Shown here in pieces: positions 10,230 to 20,660 of a stretch of 64,000 nt of DNA. The notes beneath the pieces are model-generated. The model saw nothing but the letters and a program-made list of their open reading frames with translations. It had not been told where the DNA came from and did no database searches. A program made the position numbers and the translations under genes. Source of the stretch: Kappaphycus alvarezii (lineage: Eukaryota > Rhodophyta > Florideophyceae > Gigartinales > Solieriaceae); contig NADL03000039.1 of NCBI GenBank assembly GCA_002205965.3, forward strand, positions 310,001 to 374,000. Direction: 5' to 3'. Position 1 is the stretch's first letter, and each line of letters starts with the position of its first letter.

Positions 10230-11010
10230 TTCTAAATTCAACCACAACAGTGACGGCAGTTGCGTTGTCTACGAACGGCAGCTGGACCCCGCACAGCTCA
10301 CGAAATATACTCAGAAGGAACGAAAGCGCTAAAAAGACCACCTTGTTGTTCCGATGTTGTACCCAAAGCTATTAAAAAGGCTTTTGAAATCCAACCAATG
10401 CTATGAGTGCCCTGTATGCGGTGCTGTAGAACTACTAGTAGAATATGGAGCAAATTATACATTCACTTAGCGTGTCATCAACTTGGGAGTATGGATATAT
10501 CCAGGAACAATGAAGAGATGCTAAAAGATAAACGACTCGCGCCAATAAGTCGGAGAGCTTATTTTTCAGAGCAAATTGACACTTGTATTTCAAAAAAATT
10601 GCCAATTACACGAGGCAAAAGGCTCCTTGCAAATAGAATGATTTGGTTTACCCATGTGGTGCAATTATCTTATCCGGGTAAATCTACCAGGTGAAGAATC
10701 CTCGACGTACTTCCCGCAAAATATCTCTGCTCGAAAGAAAATGAATTACGCTGAAGAGTCTCAATAAATTGCCACTACATCAGACCCAGTTTGATTTCAA
10801 TTCTCTTTTCCCCAAAATACTCACCCTTCAAAATTGGACATGTTCTTTACAGCTACGCTGAGGCGACTGCAAGGAAAGTTCCCGTCTGCGTCCTCTTAGG
10901 CAGCGATACCGCCTCTTCAGGGTCGGTTGAGCAACAACAAAGTCTTCCAGACGCTGTGAGGGTGAAATTAGACTTGGAGAGGTATTACAAATTTGGTACT
11001 CTTCCCTAAG
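10230..11010 (+). pseudogene. Unassigned protein remnant, module segment 4
   Basis: The plus strand reads protein-like through CVVYERQLDPAQLTKYTQKE (about 10263), a possible zinc-binding CYECPVCGAVEL near 10400-10430, and from 10791 a 72-residue open frame (ARKVPVCVLLGSDTASSGSV) ending at 11009. Stops are more frequent than in segment 2, so decay is further advanced here. The cysteine pairs C-x2-C-P-x-C-G are suggestive of a zinc site, but no second pair is obvious. Confidence 0.35.
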
Positions 11011-11439
11011 TGACGATGGTGGGTCCTGTGACTCCAGAAAGTTCGCCATTTGTTATGAGTGGAGGTGTAGGGGCTGATGAAGCCCCTAAATAGTCTCATT
11101 GACTAAACCGGTGGGAGTTTGGAGGCTTGCTCTAAATACATTCTTCAAGGAAACCAAGGATATCGCCCATTTATCGCAAAAGGCTGGACTTACATAGGAA
11201 GGACTGTCTTTATCAGTTCAGAATGTTGGATCTGCCAGAGTTACAAAGAAGACATTCAGCGAGATAAGCCCGTGTGAAAAATCGATTTCAGGCCTTGCCC
11301 TTTGACTTGCTCAATCGACATTAGCGGTAGTAAAGTCTGTACGAAAAATATACCCTGTTGTGGCGCCAGTGCGAAAGAGCTTGAGAAATTAGAATAGGTT
11401 TTGGGTGTGGTATGCATAGGCAAAACCTCGTTGTCTTAG

Positions 11440-12005
11440 CTCTTGGATTGACCATTCGTGGGTTGGAGGTATCAATGCCGAGCAAGAGCCTAATGTAGAA
11501 ATATATCCCCATATTGCAGGTATATATTTGTCCATACCTTTCGTACAAGAAACTAGGAAGGATGACCTGTCGAAACTAGCTTTTGTCGAGGAAGAGGAAT
11601 CTACGTACATCCCCATATAATTACAAGATATAGTCGGTGGTGCAACAGCCGAGTTTATAGCCCGTCTAGAGGAGCGAGCACCAAGAAATAAACGCAAAGG
11701 CCTTCTGGACTGGGCTTTCAGGTACAAAACGCAAGTCATTGAAGCATTCGTCTTCGAAGAGGCTATGGAAATGTTTCTCTACGGCCCAGTCCGATCCGGG
11801 AAACCGCGGCGCAGGAGAGAAATTTGGGAGGAAGAGGCATTATCCTGTTCAAAAGCAGTACCAGCACAGAGATTTATTTCTTCCTTCTCCAAACTTAGTA
11901 ACAGAAATGAAAATAGAATGGAAGTTCTCACACAGAAATTTGGTTTCAACTACTGACAGTAATTTACATCGGACAGTGAAGAGAAAAATAGTAAAGCAAT
12001 TTAAT
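11440..12005 (+). pseudogene. Unassigned protein remnant, module segment 5 (C-terminus)
   Basis: The plus strand is open through WVGGINAEQEPNVEIYPHIA, KDDLSKLAFVEEEESTYIPI and, after one TAA near 11619, a frame with AEFIARLEERAPRNKRKGLL, VIEAFVFEEAMEMFLYGP and KPRRRREIWEEEAL, ending near 11956-12008. The opposite strand also happens to be open here, but the plus reading has the more protein-like composition. It ends a few bases before the stop of the minus-strand gene, so the two are convergent. Confidence 0.4.
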
Positions 12006-12021
12006 TAGAAACTAACAGTTA

Positions 12022-13697
12022 CAGCTTTTTCACTTTTTCGTCAATTAGACGATCCACTTCTTCGCTAGAGTCCATATTACTGCTTTTATCGCTTTCGGAG
12101 CTCTCAAGAGAGGAATATTCGCTCCGAGTATCCTTATAATGACGTCGAATAATCGCAGATTTCGTGTTCATCACCGGTTTCTTCTGAACAATTTCTTTCT
12201 TGCTTGATTGGGCATCATTCTCTACTGGCGGCGATTCCGAATTTTTTTGAGCTTCGGGCTTTGTAACTGAACTCGATTTTTCCGTTTGGGTTTAGGAGAG
12301 CCGGATGCGCCTGCTGTATCTCTCTGGAAAGCTCTCCTTTTGGAGCTTGTTTTCTTGAGAAGAGATTTTGCGGGTGTCGATTTTGCGGGTGTCAATGAGT
12401 TCGAAGTAGTCCCTTTTCCGGAGAACCTGTTCTTAGATGCTTGAGGAGCAGTCTCAGTTGAACCAATTTCTGACCCCATGATGAACCCAAGTACGGATGA
12501 TGCGATTTTTTCAAAGTTGTGTACAGCGTTTCTGTCAACGCCGGCTGGCCTTCGTTCTACTCTCAACTTCTTTTTGAACGTTGACCAACGATCGAAGGCA
12601 TTACAACCAAGCACTGCGGACCGATATGGGCCGAGACACCCAGAAAAAATGAAAAGATTTAGGGGAAGCACGAAGCAGTCCATTACTTCATTAAAGGAGA
12701 ACACTGACGCCCGTCGCGGAGAGGAAGGCTTGGGAACGTCAATATTAAGTTCAGAGGCTCTTCGTAAAAGACGACTCTCATGAGCTCCTTAGAACCCTGA
12801 CTGGGAAGCGTGAACCTGTAGAAACCTTCCAGCAACGGTAACAAGTTCAGAAGGTCGTTGGAGTCATATCCTTTTCCCTTTGAAAGAAAATCAATCCCCT
12901 TGACGAGCGAACGAGGAGTCGCGGACGGATACCACATCACGCATTGATTTTGGGTCCTGCATTATTTCACGGGCATTTTGCGATCCAGCTGTTCACGATT
13001 TTCTTTCGGTAATACACACATCGTTGATAAATGCACGAGCTAGAGCAAAGCAGCTCACTGCAAGAGTCCCTATCCAAATCATTGCTGCCTCCTTTCCTGG
13101 GCGAATGTCAGCGTCTGTGAATTTTTCAATTTTTAACACATTCAGGTTGAGTTTGAAGTTCTGCGATCCATTTTCTCCCGAATAATCACTTATTAACGAG
13201 TTATTGTCCCTGTAGCACTTGACGTCCAAGCTGTACTCCGTTCGTGACGTCGTGTCCACTAGGCGGAGTTCATTCGCAGGGGATAGATTGACGAAGGCAG
13301 TTATAGTATTGGAGATTTCTTTGACCTTTGAAAAGAACACGACGTGGATCTGCACAGCGCTAACGTATATTTTGGAAAGATATTCAGCACGGAGAAGAGC
13401 TTGCGGGGAGCCAGGCTTCATCATAGTGCGACTATCGTCATTAAACAAGGGGATGCCGCTCAAGCTCTTACTGTTAGAGATATTGGTGAGTTTCGAAAGC
13501 ATGGGAGATTGTAAATGAGGAGGCTGAATAAAGATAGATATTAAAGGAGGAAGATAGATGGTAAAGGAGGCTGAATGTAGATGGATGGATTTTAGTAGCG
13601 ATGGGTCTGGGACTCGCTCAGTGTGAAAAGTGAGGGCTGGGCGTGGTATTTCTACATTTTCAATGTCCACGTGGAAACTGAATTTTTCGACATACAC
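12022..13697 (-). pseudogene. Unassigned ~500-residue minus-strand protein, convergent partner
   Basis: An open frame covers 13697-12993; its first ATG is at about 13502. It contains RAEYLSKIYVSAVQIHVVFF, NTITAFVNLSPANELRLVD and a hydrophobic helix IWIGTLAVSCFALARAFI. The same frame continues past one TGA into TAGSQNAREIMQDPKSMRDV. After a frame change it reads GYDSNDLLNLLPLLEGFYRF, then after another RWSTFKKKLRVERRP and a Ser/Lys/Pro-rich basic tail (KRRAFQRDTAGASGSPKPKR). A last frame change leads to an acidic end, SSNMDSSEEVDRLIDEKV, with a stop near 12022. I see one nonsense codon and three frame shifts. The basic tail suggests nucleic-acid binding; this is inference only. Confidence 0.5.
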
Positions 13698-13699
13698 GT

Positions 13700-14685
13700 G
13701 TAAATCTGAATTATGCAGAATTATGAAAAATTACGGTAAAAGCTCCGCATACCATCACTCTTATCTTCCCGCCCCATTCTTAATCAACGGCCCTTTCACA
13801 CACCCGGCCTCCTTTCCATACCTGAACCTATTTACCGGTCCTCCTACTCTTATCCGCACACCCTCTCATTTATCTTGGCCGACCTGCCACAATTTTTACA
13901 GAACTCCTTCAGGACCTCAATGACTGTTCCAGGTGCCAAGGAATGGGTCCATTGTCCTCTTACAACAGGCTTGACGACCGCAATTGACACCCGACATTTC
14001 TCGGTGTGGCTCAAATGTTTTTGGGTAATTTACTATTTTGAAAGAGAAAAATGATTTGGTTCTTTAATTTTTGAGAAGTGTGATTCGGCTATCCCCCTTT
14101 GTATGTTATACATGCACTGTATTTGAAAAGTACAGTGCTGGAATAGTGAAGTGGGATTCAAGAAAGAAAGATGGAGGGTTAAAAAGAGGAGGGAAGTAAT
14201 ATTTCGGACCGAGGAATTTCATCCAAGTAGAGGTCCTTGACGGGTACAGAAGACAGGAAATAAGCCAACGATTGCGGTGGCGTACGCTATTTACTTAAGA
14301 AATAAGAAGGACTTTATTTCAATACAAACTAAAAGTATCCGAGTCCATGTCGTTGTAGTTTTCCGCAAGTTACCGCGATTGCAGTTCAACGCTGAACTAG
14401 AAGAGCTTAGAGTTAGCAGCAGTCAATGGCGTCAGCATGTTCCCTTAGGAGTGGACGTGTGTTTAGATATACAGTAGAGGCCGGTTTGAGTGAGAGGAAG
14501 GAGCGATGCGCAAGGATTGACTGATAGGGGTAGAATGCAGGTTGATAATGGTAAAATCGTCAATATGTGGGAGGGGAGCGATTTCGGATCATCGAAAAAC
14601 AAATCAAGACAGTGCCATAATTGAAGTTTGGAGTAACTCCAAGCATCCTAGAGAAATCGGGAGCAAGGTCAGATATTAAATTTTA
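13700..14685. other. No gene seen
   Basis: Nothing convincing. Short open frames (13630-13923, 14277-14477) lack recognisable motifs. ACTGTA/TACAGT elements recur at about 14117-14140. The end of the stretch begins to resemble the inner part of the dispersed repeat (GATAATGGTAAAATCGTC near 14545). Confidence 0.5.
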
Positions 14686-14689
14686 GTCA

Positions 14690-15260
14690 GTTCTAACATT
14701 TCCTAAAATACTGGAAGGGAAAAATCTGCAGATGGTGATATTCTCAGAGCCAATTCTCTAAAGAGTGAGACGTTGCAAGCGAAAAGAGTGCTATCAGAGT
14801 ACGAATGAATGGAAGAGAAGGGATGAACAAGATAGGCGAACCGCGAGGTTACAAGGCAGTTTAGAAGAGAAGGGTTTTACCAAAAATTTCTTCAACGGTA
14901 GCCCCTGACCACACATGGTCAGGTGCAAGCGTGACCGCACATGTTCAGGTGCTAGCGTTGAAGAAATGTTTCCTAGGGCGTAAGTCAACTTTTAACTTCT
15001 AAACTACTTGAATCTGCAATTGAATTTGTTTCCCGACATGCTTGAACCTACTAGAGGAAGCAATTTACAAAGCTTATATAAGCGTTTTGGGTAACTCAAA
15101 AATCTCAAACAAACATTCTTAAGACCATAAAATACATTAAACCAAATCTTGTGGATGAGATAGACTGACAGTAGATAATATCCGGATATATATCTAGATT
15201 TACACCTCAAAATCCTATTCCTTGAGATCAGATCCAAGCACTTCTCAAAAATTTCTATAC
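14690..15260 (+). repeat. Dispersed ~450-bp repeat family, copy 2
   Basis: Same order of landmarks as the 2400-2870 unit: TGGTGATATTCTCAGAGCCAA, GTTGCAAGCGAAAAGAGTGC, GGGTTTTACC, a TCAACTTTTAACTTCTAAAC block, AGCTTATATAAGC at 15071-15083, and CCATAAAATACATTAA. It is in direct orientation relative to copy 1, 12 kb away, with the unassigned 7-13.7 kb module between them. It carries a private hairpin insertion at 14886-14967. Confidence 0.7.
14886..14967. repeat. Hairpin insertion with nested palindrome and 26-bp tandem units
   Basis: ATTTCTTCAACGGTAGC (14886-14902) pairs with GCTAGCGTTGAAGAAAT (14951-14967) with one mismatch. Inside lie a perfect hairpin CCTGACCA-CACA-TGGTCAGG (14904-14923) and two 26-base tandem units starting CACATGGTCAGGTGC (14912) and CACATGTTCAGGTGC (14938). 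The sister copies at 2.4 and 20.3 kb lack this block, so it was gained here. Confidence 0.8.
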
Positions 15261-15440
15261 TCCCAGTGAAATCTCTGTCTCATTTCCAGCGAAGGAGTCC
15301 AAAATAACGAAAACTCCCTCCCTCTCCCCTCAGTTCTCCCCAAAAGACTTCGAAAAGTTTTTCACCAGTACAACCCTGAGAAGGTTGCAGCCTTGGAAGA
15401 ATTAAAATGCGAGGCTGGTCTGCCACAATTAGTTGCATGA
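15210..15440 (-). pseudogene. Second remnant of the repeat-linked minus-strand protein
   Basis: The minus-strand text IEIFEKCLDLISRN (about 15210-15245) and, in another frame, REGVFVILDSFAGNETEIS (about 15280-15335) parallel FADIFVDCLGG and EGLTVISDSSDEDEERS at 2860-3100. Both lie immediately beyond the 3' side of a copy of the dispersed repeat. That shared arrangement supports the repeat and this coding tail being parts of one element. Confidence 0.35.
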
Positions 15441-16290
15441 ATTAGCGAAAAAGAAAATATCTGTTTGATAAAATATCATGACTTAGTTTGGAGGACGAAA
15501 AGGATCAAGAGTCGAAAATTGTCTGTTTTGAGAAAGGAGGACCAACATTTTCAAAAATAATATGTTAATAGACTTCTACAGTAAATTTGGATTCATGATG
15601 GAAAAGATTTTTAAGGATCTCTTTTTTAACGGGAAAATTTGGAAAGAGTTTTATTGAAGAAGACAGAGTTCAAGGATGAGGAAAATAGGGTTTTATAGAG
15701 AGGTCCGCTGTACTGCTGACAGGACCTGTTTCGTAACAACACACCGTCCCGCTCGTGACGATCGTCTCGGCTCCTCATTGTTTATTCTCTGTTTATATTA
15801 AATTTCGTTGCCTTACTGATATAAGTTAATGCTTTTCAAATGGAGAAGGATGCATCTGATTACCAACATGATCTTACAAAAAGAAAGTTCCCGTTACTGG
15901 TATTTTGCTTCGTACCAAGGCTTCATGTTTAGATCTGAAAACCTCATGGTGGGTTTGAATCCATTATTCTTCCGTAAGCTTCCCGAATCGCCCAAGATTA
16001 AAAAATTATATTTGATATGAGAAATCTTCTAGTAGGTGACAGAGAAATAGAAATCTAAAAGAGAGAAGAAACCCAACAACAAGAATGATTCTTTTTGTGA
16101 CAAATTTGGTCCTTGTGGAGCACGAAAACATAAAAATTACATACTTATCACGAAGCAAGAAAATTGCTGGTGCATTATTTGCTTCCTCAGAAATACTGTG
16201 CAGCCAGAAGTATAACCTGCCATACCAACCAAAATCTCTGCATGAATTTGAAGCAAGTCTATGGATAATGACGTGTTTTAATCTCTCGGT
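15441..16290. other. No gene seen
   Basis: Moderately AT-rich sequence without a recognisable domain. Short open frames at 15829-16020 and 16006-16329 lie downstream of the Ty3/gypsy pol remnant and may be its eroded 3' flank. Confidence 0.45.
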
Positions 16291-17321
16291 GACTTTCGCT
16301 CCAATTTCTTTATGTGCGAAAGCCAGCAAAATGTCCTCTTGGGGGACATGCGGAGCCTCTTTTCGATGTGTTGCGCCCTTTGAAAGGTCCTCCTTGAGTC
16401 ATAATCAATGCAACAGGAGGATATTTTTCCCTACTTGGAATTTTATTGTTGTTAGGCGTCGAATTAGTGTCGTGTAGAGGGTTAAGTACTTGGAGATTTT
16501 CCATATCCCGAGATATGCTGTACTATTTAAGTTGAAAATCTTGATCTTTCTTGATAAAATTGAATACGGGGCGGATAAAATTGAGATAGATTTGCGATAG
16601 GTCCTTGGCAGACACTTCTCCATATCTTCTCACAAAGTAATTAAGTATTATTTTCACAAACCATAGACTTATTTCCTTTAATATTGCATTCTCGGAACGA
16701 TAAATAACTCGTATTAATAGTTTTAAATCTTCTTAGGGAAGTAGGGGACGTTAAACAAACTACATTAATATCTATCCGTTTAAACAAAGGCAGATATTAA
16801 TGCTGAAAGGTATGAGGATGTGGAATTTATAATACTCACACATACACGAGTCAATCCATTCCAAGGCTCTTTTTTCTCCAATAATAATCATTCCATAGTT
16901 ATAGATGAGCATATTTCGTGTTCGCTTTTAGATTTGCGTGAGAACAAATTCTCCTGGCTTTTGAAAATATTGGACTAGACGAAGTGCGTGGAGGATCCTT
17001 CTTGATTTCTTTCCTGAGCTTGAACAGAGCTTGAGATTAGGGTCTTTATCCTCCATGAAATTGAAAGAGCAAGGGTTGTAGTACTTGAACTGAAAGGCGG
17101 CCCACTTCGCAGCCTGCTGCATGGCTTTTCCATGAAAAACGGCATATTCTAGACCAACTGAAAATGCTTGCGACTGACTTTTTGAACTTTGATTTCTTAT
17201 ATCTGCAGATGCTTGGTTTGATATTTATTTTTTCATTTCCAATAACTCGATTTCCCTACCTTCTTCGTTTACTACAATTGCTGGCATGACTCATTGTATA
17301 ATGGTTTCAACTTTACAGTAA

Positions 17322-17960
17322 ATGAGGTCTAATATTAAGGGATCATTTACTCCCATTCTTCGGCGAAATAAATGTTATACTTTTGGTATAGCATTTTTCC
17401 AATCGTTCTCTTCCTGTCATAGGTTTTACTACCGCTCGTTAAAATGTTCTCATCATTCTTTCAGATTCGGCTTTCCGGTTGGAAATCGTAGCGTAACCGA
17501 GACCACACTACATTTGAATACCATTATTTATGAAACATTGAAGAAAGACAGATGCAGTGAAGCAAAAAGCGTTATGCAATTTTCTCCTTTTGACAATCAA
17601 AATTGATCAATTATTTCCTGTCGTAAGATACTGAGGACGACTTTTGCAGTAGCCTTCTCAGCTGCGACCCCGGCCATCGGATGAGATCTTTTACCCATAT
17701 AAGAATATGCATGTTCTCAGAAGAAGTTTATTTGAATGGACCGGCAAAGTAAATTGGGAAGGTTTCGAAAAAGACTGAAACATGGAAAATTAGAGTGTTC
17801 TCTTACGTTCGGATTAGGGCGAATTTTTGACAGATGCCAAAGCTTTTCACGAAATTATGAGCATCTCTCTGCATGTTATGCCACCAAAATTTTTCTGCAA
17901 AGATTCTTTTCGTTGTTATGAGATTTCAACGGCCTTTCTCATCATGAAATGTAATCATGA
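17322..17960 (-). pseudogene. Ty3/gypsy integrase remnant
   Basis: The minus-strand text FWWHNMQRDAHNFVKSFGIC followed by QKFAL is the family's zinc-finger end (F/YWPxMxxDVxxFVxxCxxCQ), with the first Cys lost. After a frame change come ETFPIYFAGPFK, ENMHILIWVKDLIRWPGSQL and, near 17500-17350, RKAESERMMRTF, RAVVKPMTGRENDWKNAIPK. These match the core that normally contains DFxGP, the ADxFTKW-like strand and the GxxERxxRTxK helix. Several stops interrupt it. Confidence 0.8.
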
Positions 17961-18057
17961 TATTCGTTTTCCTTTTCAAAAGGGTCACTTATCGGGGACT
18001 GGCCTTGTTGAGCCGAATATGCTTTTCTTTTCGCATGGTAAAGGCCTTTTGATTCCT

Positions 18058-18656
18058 TCACAACAATTCTATGTACTCTGTTTTGATTGTTTTTACTTCC
18101 AATTTCTCGAGGAATCGAAGAATCGAAGAATCGAAGAATCGAAGAAGTTCTTGTGTAATGAACTCAGAAATTCTCTCGCTCGACCCTGGTATTTGGTTAC
18201 CTAAAAATCCATTTCCTTGAAAGCAGTAACTATGGCTCGATGCATTACCTAAATTAAAAGGGTAGTTAGATGTTAAATTACTGGGTATAGAACTGTATAC
18301 ATTTTCAAACTGGCATTCCGTCCGAATACTAAACCACCTAGCCAACCGATGATGAGTATATTTCTTTCGGCATGATGCATTCAATGCCTAGTAGTCAAGT
18401 ATGAGGATAATTTTCTTGGGTGACTGCAGAAAAACACTAAAGTTCTACTATTCAGACCCGACAGCCAATTCTTCTTTCTAAAAACGGAGTATCTCGCCTT
18501 CTCCCGTTTTTCAGTGCGATTTATGTATTGAACGGGATGCAACCTTCCAGATTCATTTCTTCGGACACAAATGCTCCAAATGAACATTCTGATGTGTCTT
18601 TTCTCACTATAAATGGCTTTCGAAAATCTGGATACAGGGGTACTGGAGTGGCGCAA
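18058..18656 (-). pseudogene. Ty3/gypsy RNase H remnant
   Basis: GRLHPVQYINRTEKREKARY (within 18381-18656) corresponds to the GxLHPIAYxSRxLxxAExNY block of Ty3/gypsy RNase H. A shifted frame continues with HHRLARWFSIRTECQFE (about 18303-18354), matching GRLARWxLxLQEYDFE. It lies between the RT and integrase as expected. Confidence 0.8.
18112..18143. repeat. Four tandem copies of GAATCGAA
   Basis: Four exact 8-base units (GAATCGAA) followed by GAAG. Eight bases is out of frame, so the expansion adds to the disruption of the surrounding retroelement remnant. Confidence 0.9.
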
Positions 18657-18805
18657 AACCTCTATTTTAGTTCGTCGAATGCGATATGCATTTCTTCATT
18701 TCAACAAAACCTCCCATTTTCGCAGTTACAGCGTGTGTTCGTGCAGCTGCAATGGAGAAGTGTTTGGTAAGTTTTCGGTGAAGCTAGACCCAGGAAGCTT
18801 CTAAC

Positions 18806-19500
18806 TTACGTCTTTGAAGTAGGTCTCGGTGCCAGTTCAATTCCTCTCATTTTTCTGGTTCGACCATGGTTCCTCAAATGTGTATTTGTAGCTTGATTCA
18901 TTCTTGCAAAAAAGTAGCATTTACTAAATTTGATTTTCAAGATACACTGCGATATTCTTTCCAATACTGTCTTATCATCCAATATGTGCTTATCCAAAGT
19001 TCTAAGAATTTGAAACATTACCACATCATAGATGTAAACCTTTGCAAGTAGAAGTCCTTCCAAATCCTTGTTCATCATTCTTTGTGTTTTGGCTGGTCTA
19101 TTCATGAGACCAAAATGTATCAAATCGAATCTAAAGTAAAGCATTTTCTGGCAAAAGTCGTTTTTTCCCTAAATTTTTCATTGAACAGAATATGCCAATA
19201 GCACGTGTGCAGATCAATTGAGGTGAAGTACCTCTCCCCTCTCAAATCTTCGGGTGACTCCTCCATATTAATAATGTGGAAACAATTGTACCATTGTTTG
19301 CTTTAATTGTCCTTAATTGATGCAAAAGCGAAAATTTTAAATCCATTTTAGCAGCGACCTTGACAGAAAATCACCGTGGTGGCGATTACAGTCGAATAAT
19401 TCCATTGGAAAGCATATTTCACACGTTATCTGAAATAGAGTGGTCATATTTGGGCGGTTGACGCGTAGTAATATGCTAGATTTGTTTCATTTCAGCGATA
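18806..19500 (-). pseudogene. Ty3/gypsy reverse transcriptase remnant
   Basis: Minus-strand fragments follow RT order: RQPPKYDHSISDNV and NMLSNGIIR (about 19470-19400), FRFCIN (about 19345), YFTSIDLHTCYWHI and KFREKTTFARK (19250-19150), IHFGLMNRPAKTQRMM (about 19115-19070), VYIYDVV (about 19035) and ISQCILKIKFSKCYFFA. The catalytic YxDD box reads YIYD, so the first aspartate is lost. Stops interrupt the part above 19145. Confidence 0.85.
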
Positions 19501-19510
19501 TCGAAGAAGT

Positions 19511-20286
19511 GAATGACTGATACACTCACCTGCCTTGAATCGGAAACACTCCATGCGATAACTCCAGAAGATGAAAAAATATGCTCGGTATTTTCTCAGA
19601 GGGATTAGAGGTAATGGATTCCAATTTTCTATTAATATTACGGTTCTGAAAACTATCGACTCCCTTTGGTTCTCAGCTCGGTGTTTCAACAACGGACTGT
19701 GATATCTTTTAATCGCCGTAAGTTTAGCCGTAATCGCCGGAAGGAATTATTTATTCCTTACATGCTTTCAAATATTCCAATCAAGTCTCACTCTTCTCTC
19801 AGAAAATACAGTATTAAAAAGAATAAGGATACTACTTTCGGTGATTGATGGCGATCGAAGTACGTAGTTGAATCAATCAGCTGATTAGGAGTAGAAAGCA
19901 ACAAAGCTTGGCAGAAGGGTTAGTCCCTTCCCATGAATCAATTTAATCGGAGACTAAATGCGGTCCGGCTTCTGTACCCGGACCAAAGAAGCCGTGTGAG
20001 TTGCACTAGAAATTAAACCACGGAAAATAGGAGAACGAGGACATATTTTGGATGCTGTATTTGAATTTTCAAAGTTTTCAACTGGGACATAGTGCCAAAT
20101 TCATGGCAATATTTTTCTATTTTGTGACGAGCTAGTAATAATTGAAAACGGTAGGAGGTAGGTTTTCCTAACGTAGTTGGCTCAACTTTTAGATGTCAAT
20201 TCAATTCCAGTTCGAAAGCTTGAAGCAGTGAGTGGGAAGCCTCCATATTTCCCTTGATGAAATCATCCATTTAGTCTTTCTCACCC
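19511..20286. other. No gene seen
   Basis: Where gag and protease of the left-facing Ty3/gypsy element should lie I find no recognisable motif. GGTCCGG (19962-19968) and CCGGACC (19978-19984) form a 7-bp stem. A GGCTTC/GAAGCC pair overlaps the first arm (19967-19993), so the two folds compete. Confidence 0.45.
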
Positions 20287-20660
20287 TCAAAAATCTCGTG
20301 AACACACTTTATGGTGGGCAAAAATAAAGTCCATATATGCTGAGTAAATTGCTCGCTCCAGTAGAGCGGAATACAACTTCAAGTGCGGACCCACAAGGCT
20401 GGGAAATTGAAAGAAAACTTCTGGCCTAAAAAAATTTCTTTCAAGGTGGTCACTCAGCATTTGTGGTAAAATCTGCTTCATCTACACTCACTTGTACCCC
20501 TTGATCATCCGTCCGTATTCACATCTTCTCATTACCGCGAATTCACTTCGGTATCACTCTCGTCGCTTTCAGCACCTCAGTTCTAGGACAATTGGTTCTG
20601 AAAATCTCAACGTCGGCAGATTATTACTATCACCGTGTATATCGAAAGTCGTTGGGTGAA
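20287..20660 (-). repeat. Dispersed ~450-bp repeat family, copy 3 (inverted)
   Basis: Read on the minus strand it gives the family landmarks in order: CGGTGATAGTAATAATCTGC, TTTTCAGAACCAATTG, a CTGAAAGCGACGAGAGTG block, GATTTTACC, and TTTACTCAGCATATATGGAC near 20350-20330 at the TATA-like position. It is inverted relative to copies 1 and 2 and sits just upstream (5') of the left-facing Ty3/gypsy remnant. Confidence 0.7.

Larger units (their letters stand above)
16480..19510 (-). mobile_element. Decayed Ty3/gypsy retrotransposon (pol)
   Basis: Reading leftwards, the domains come in the Ty3/gypsy order: reverse transcriptase (19480-18810), RNase H (18620-18300), integrase (17960-17320) and a C-terminal tail (about 16620-16500, SAPYSILSRKIKIF then AYLGIWKISKYL). 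Each is broken by several stops and frame changes, so the copy is dead. I cannot find gag or protease upstream, nor a pair of directly repeated LTRs. The flanking dispersed-repeat copies at 14.7 and 20.3 kb are inverted relative to each other, so they are not a simple LTR pair. Confidence 0.85.
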
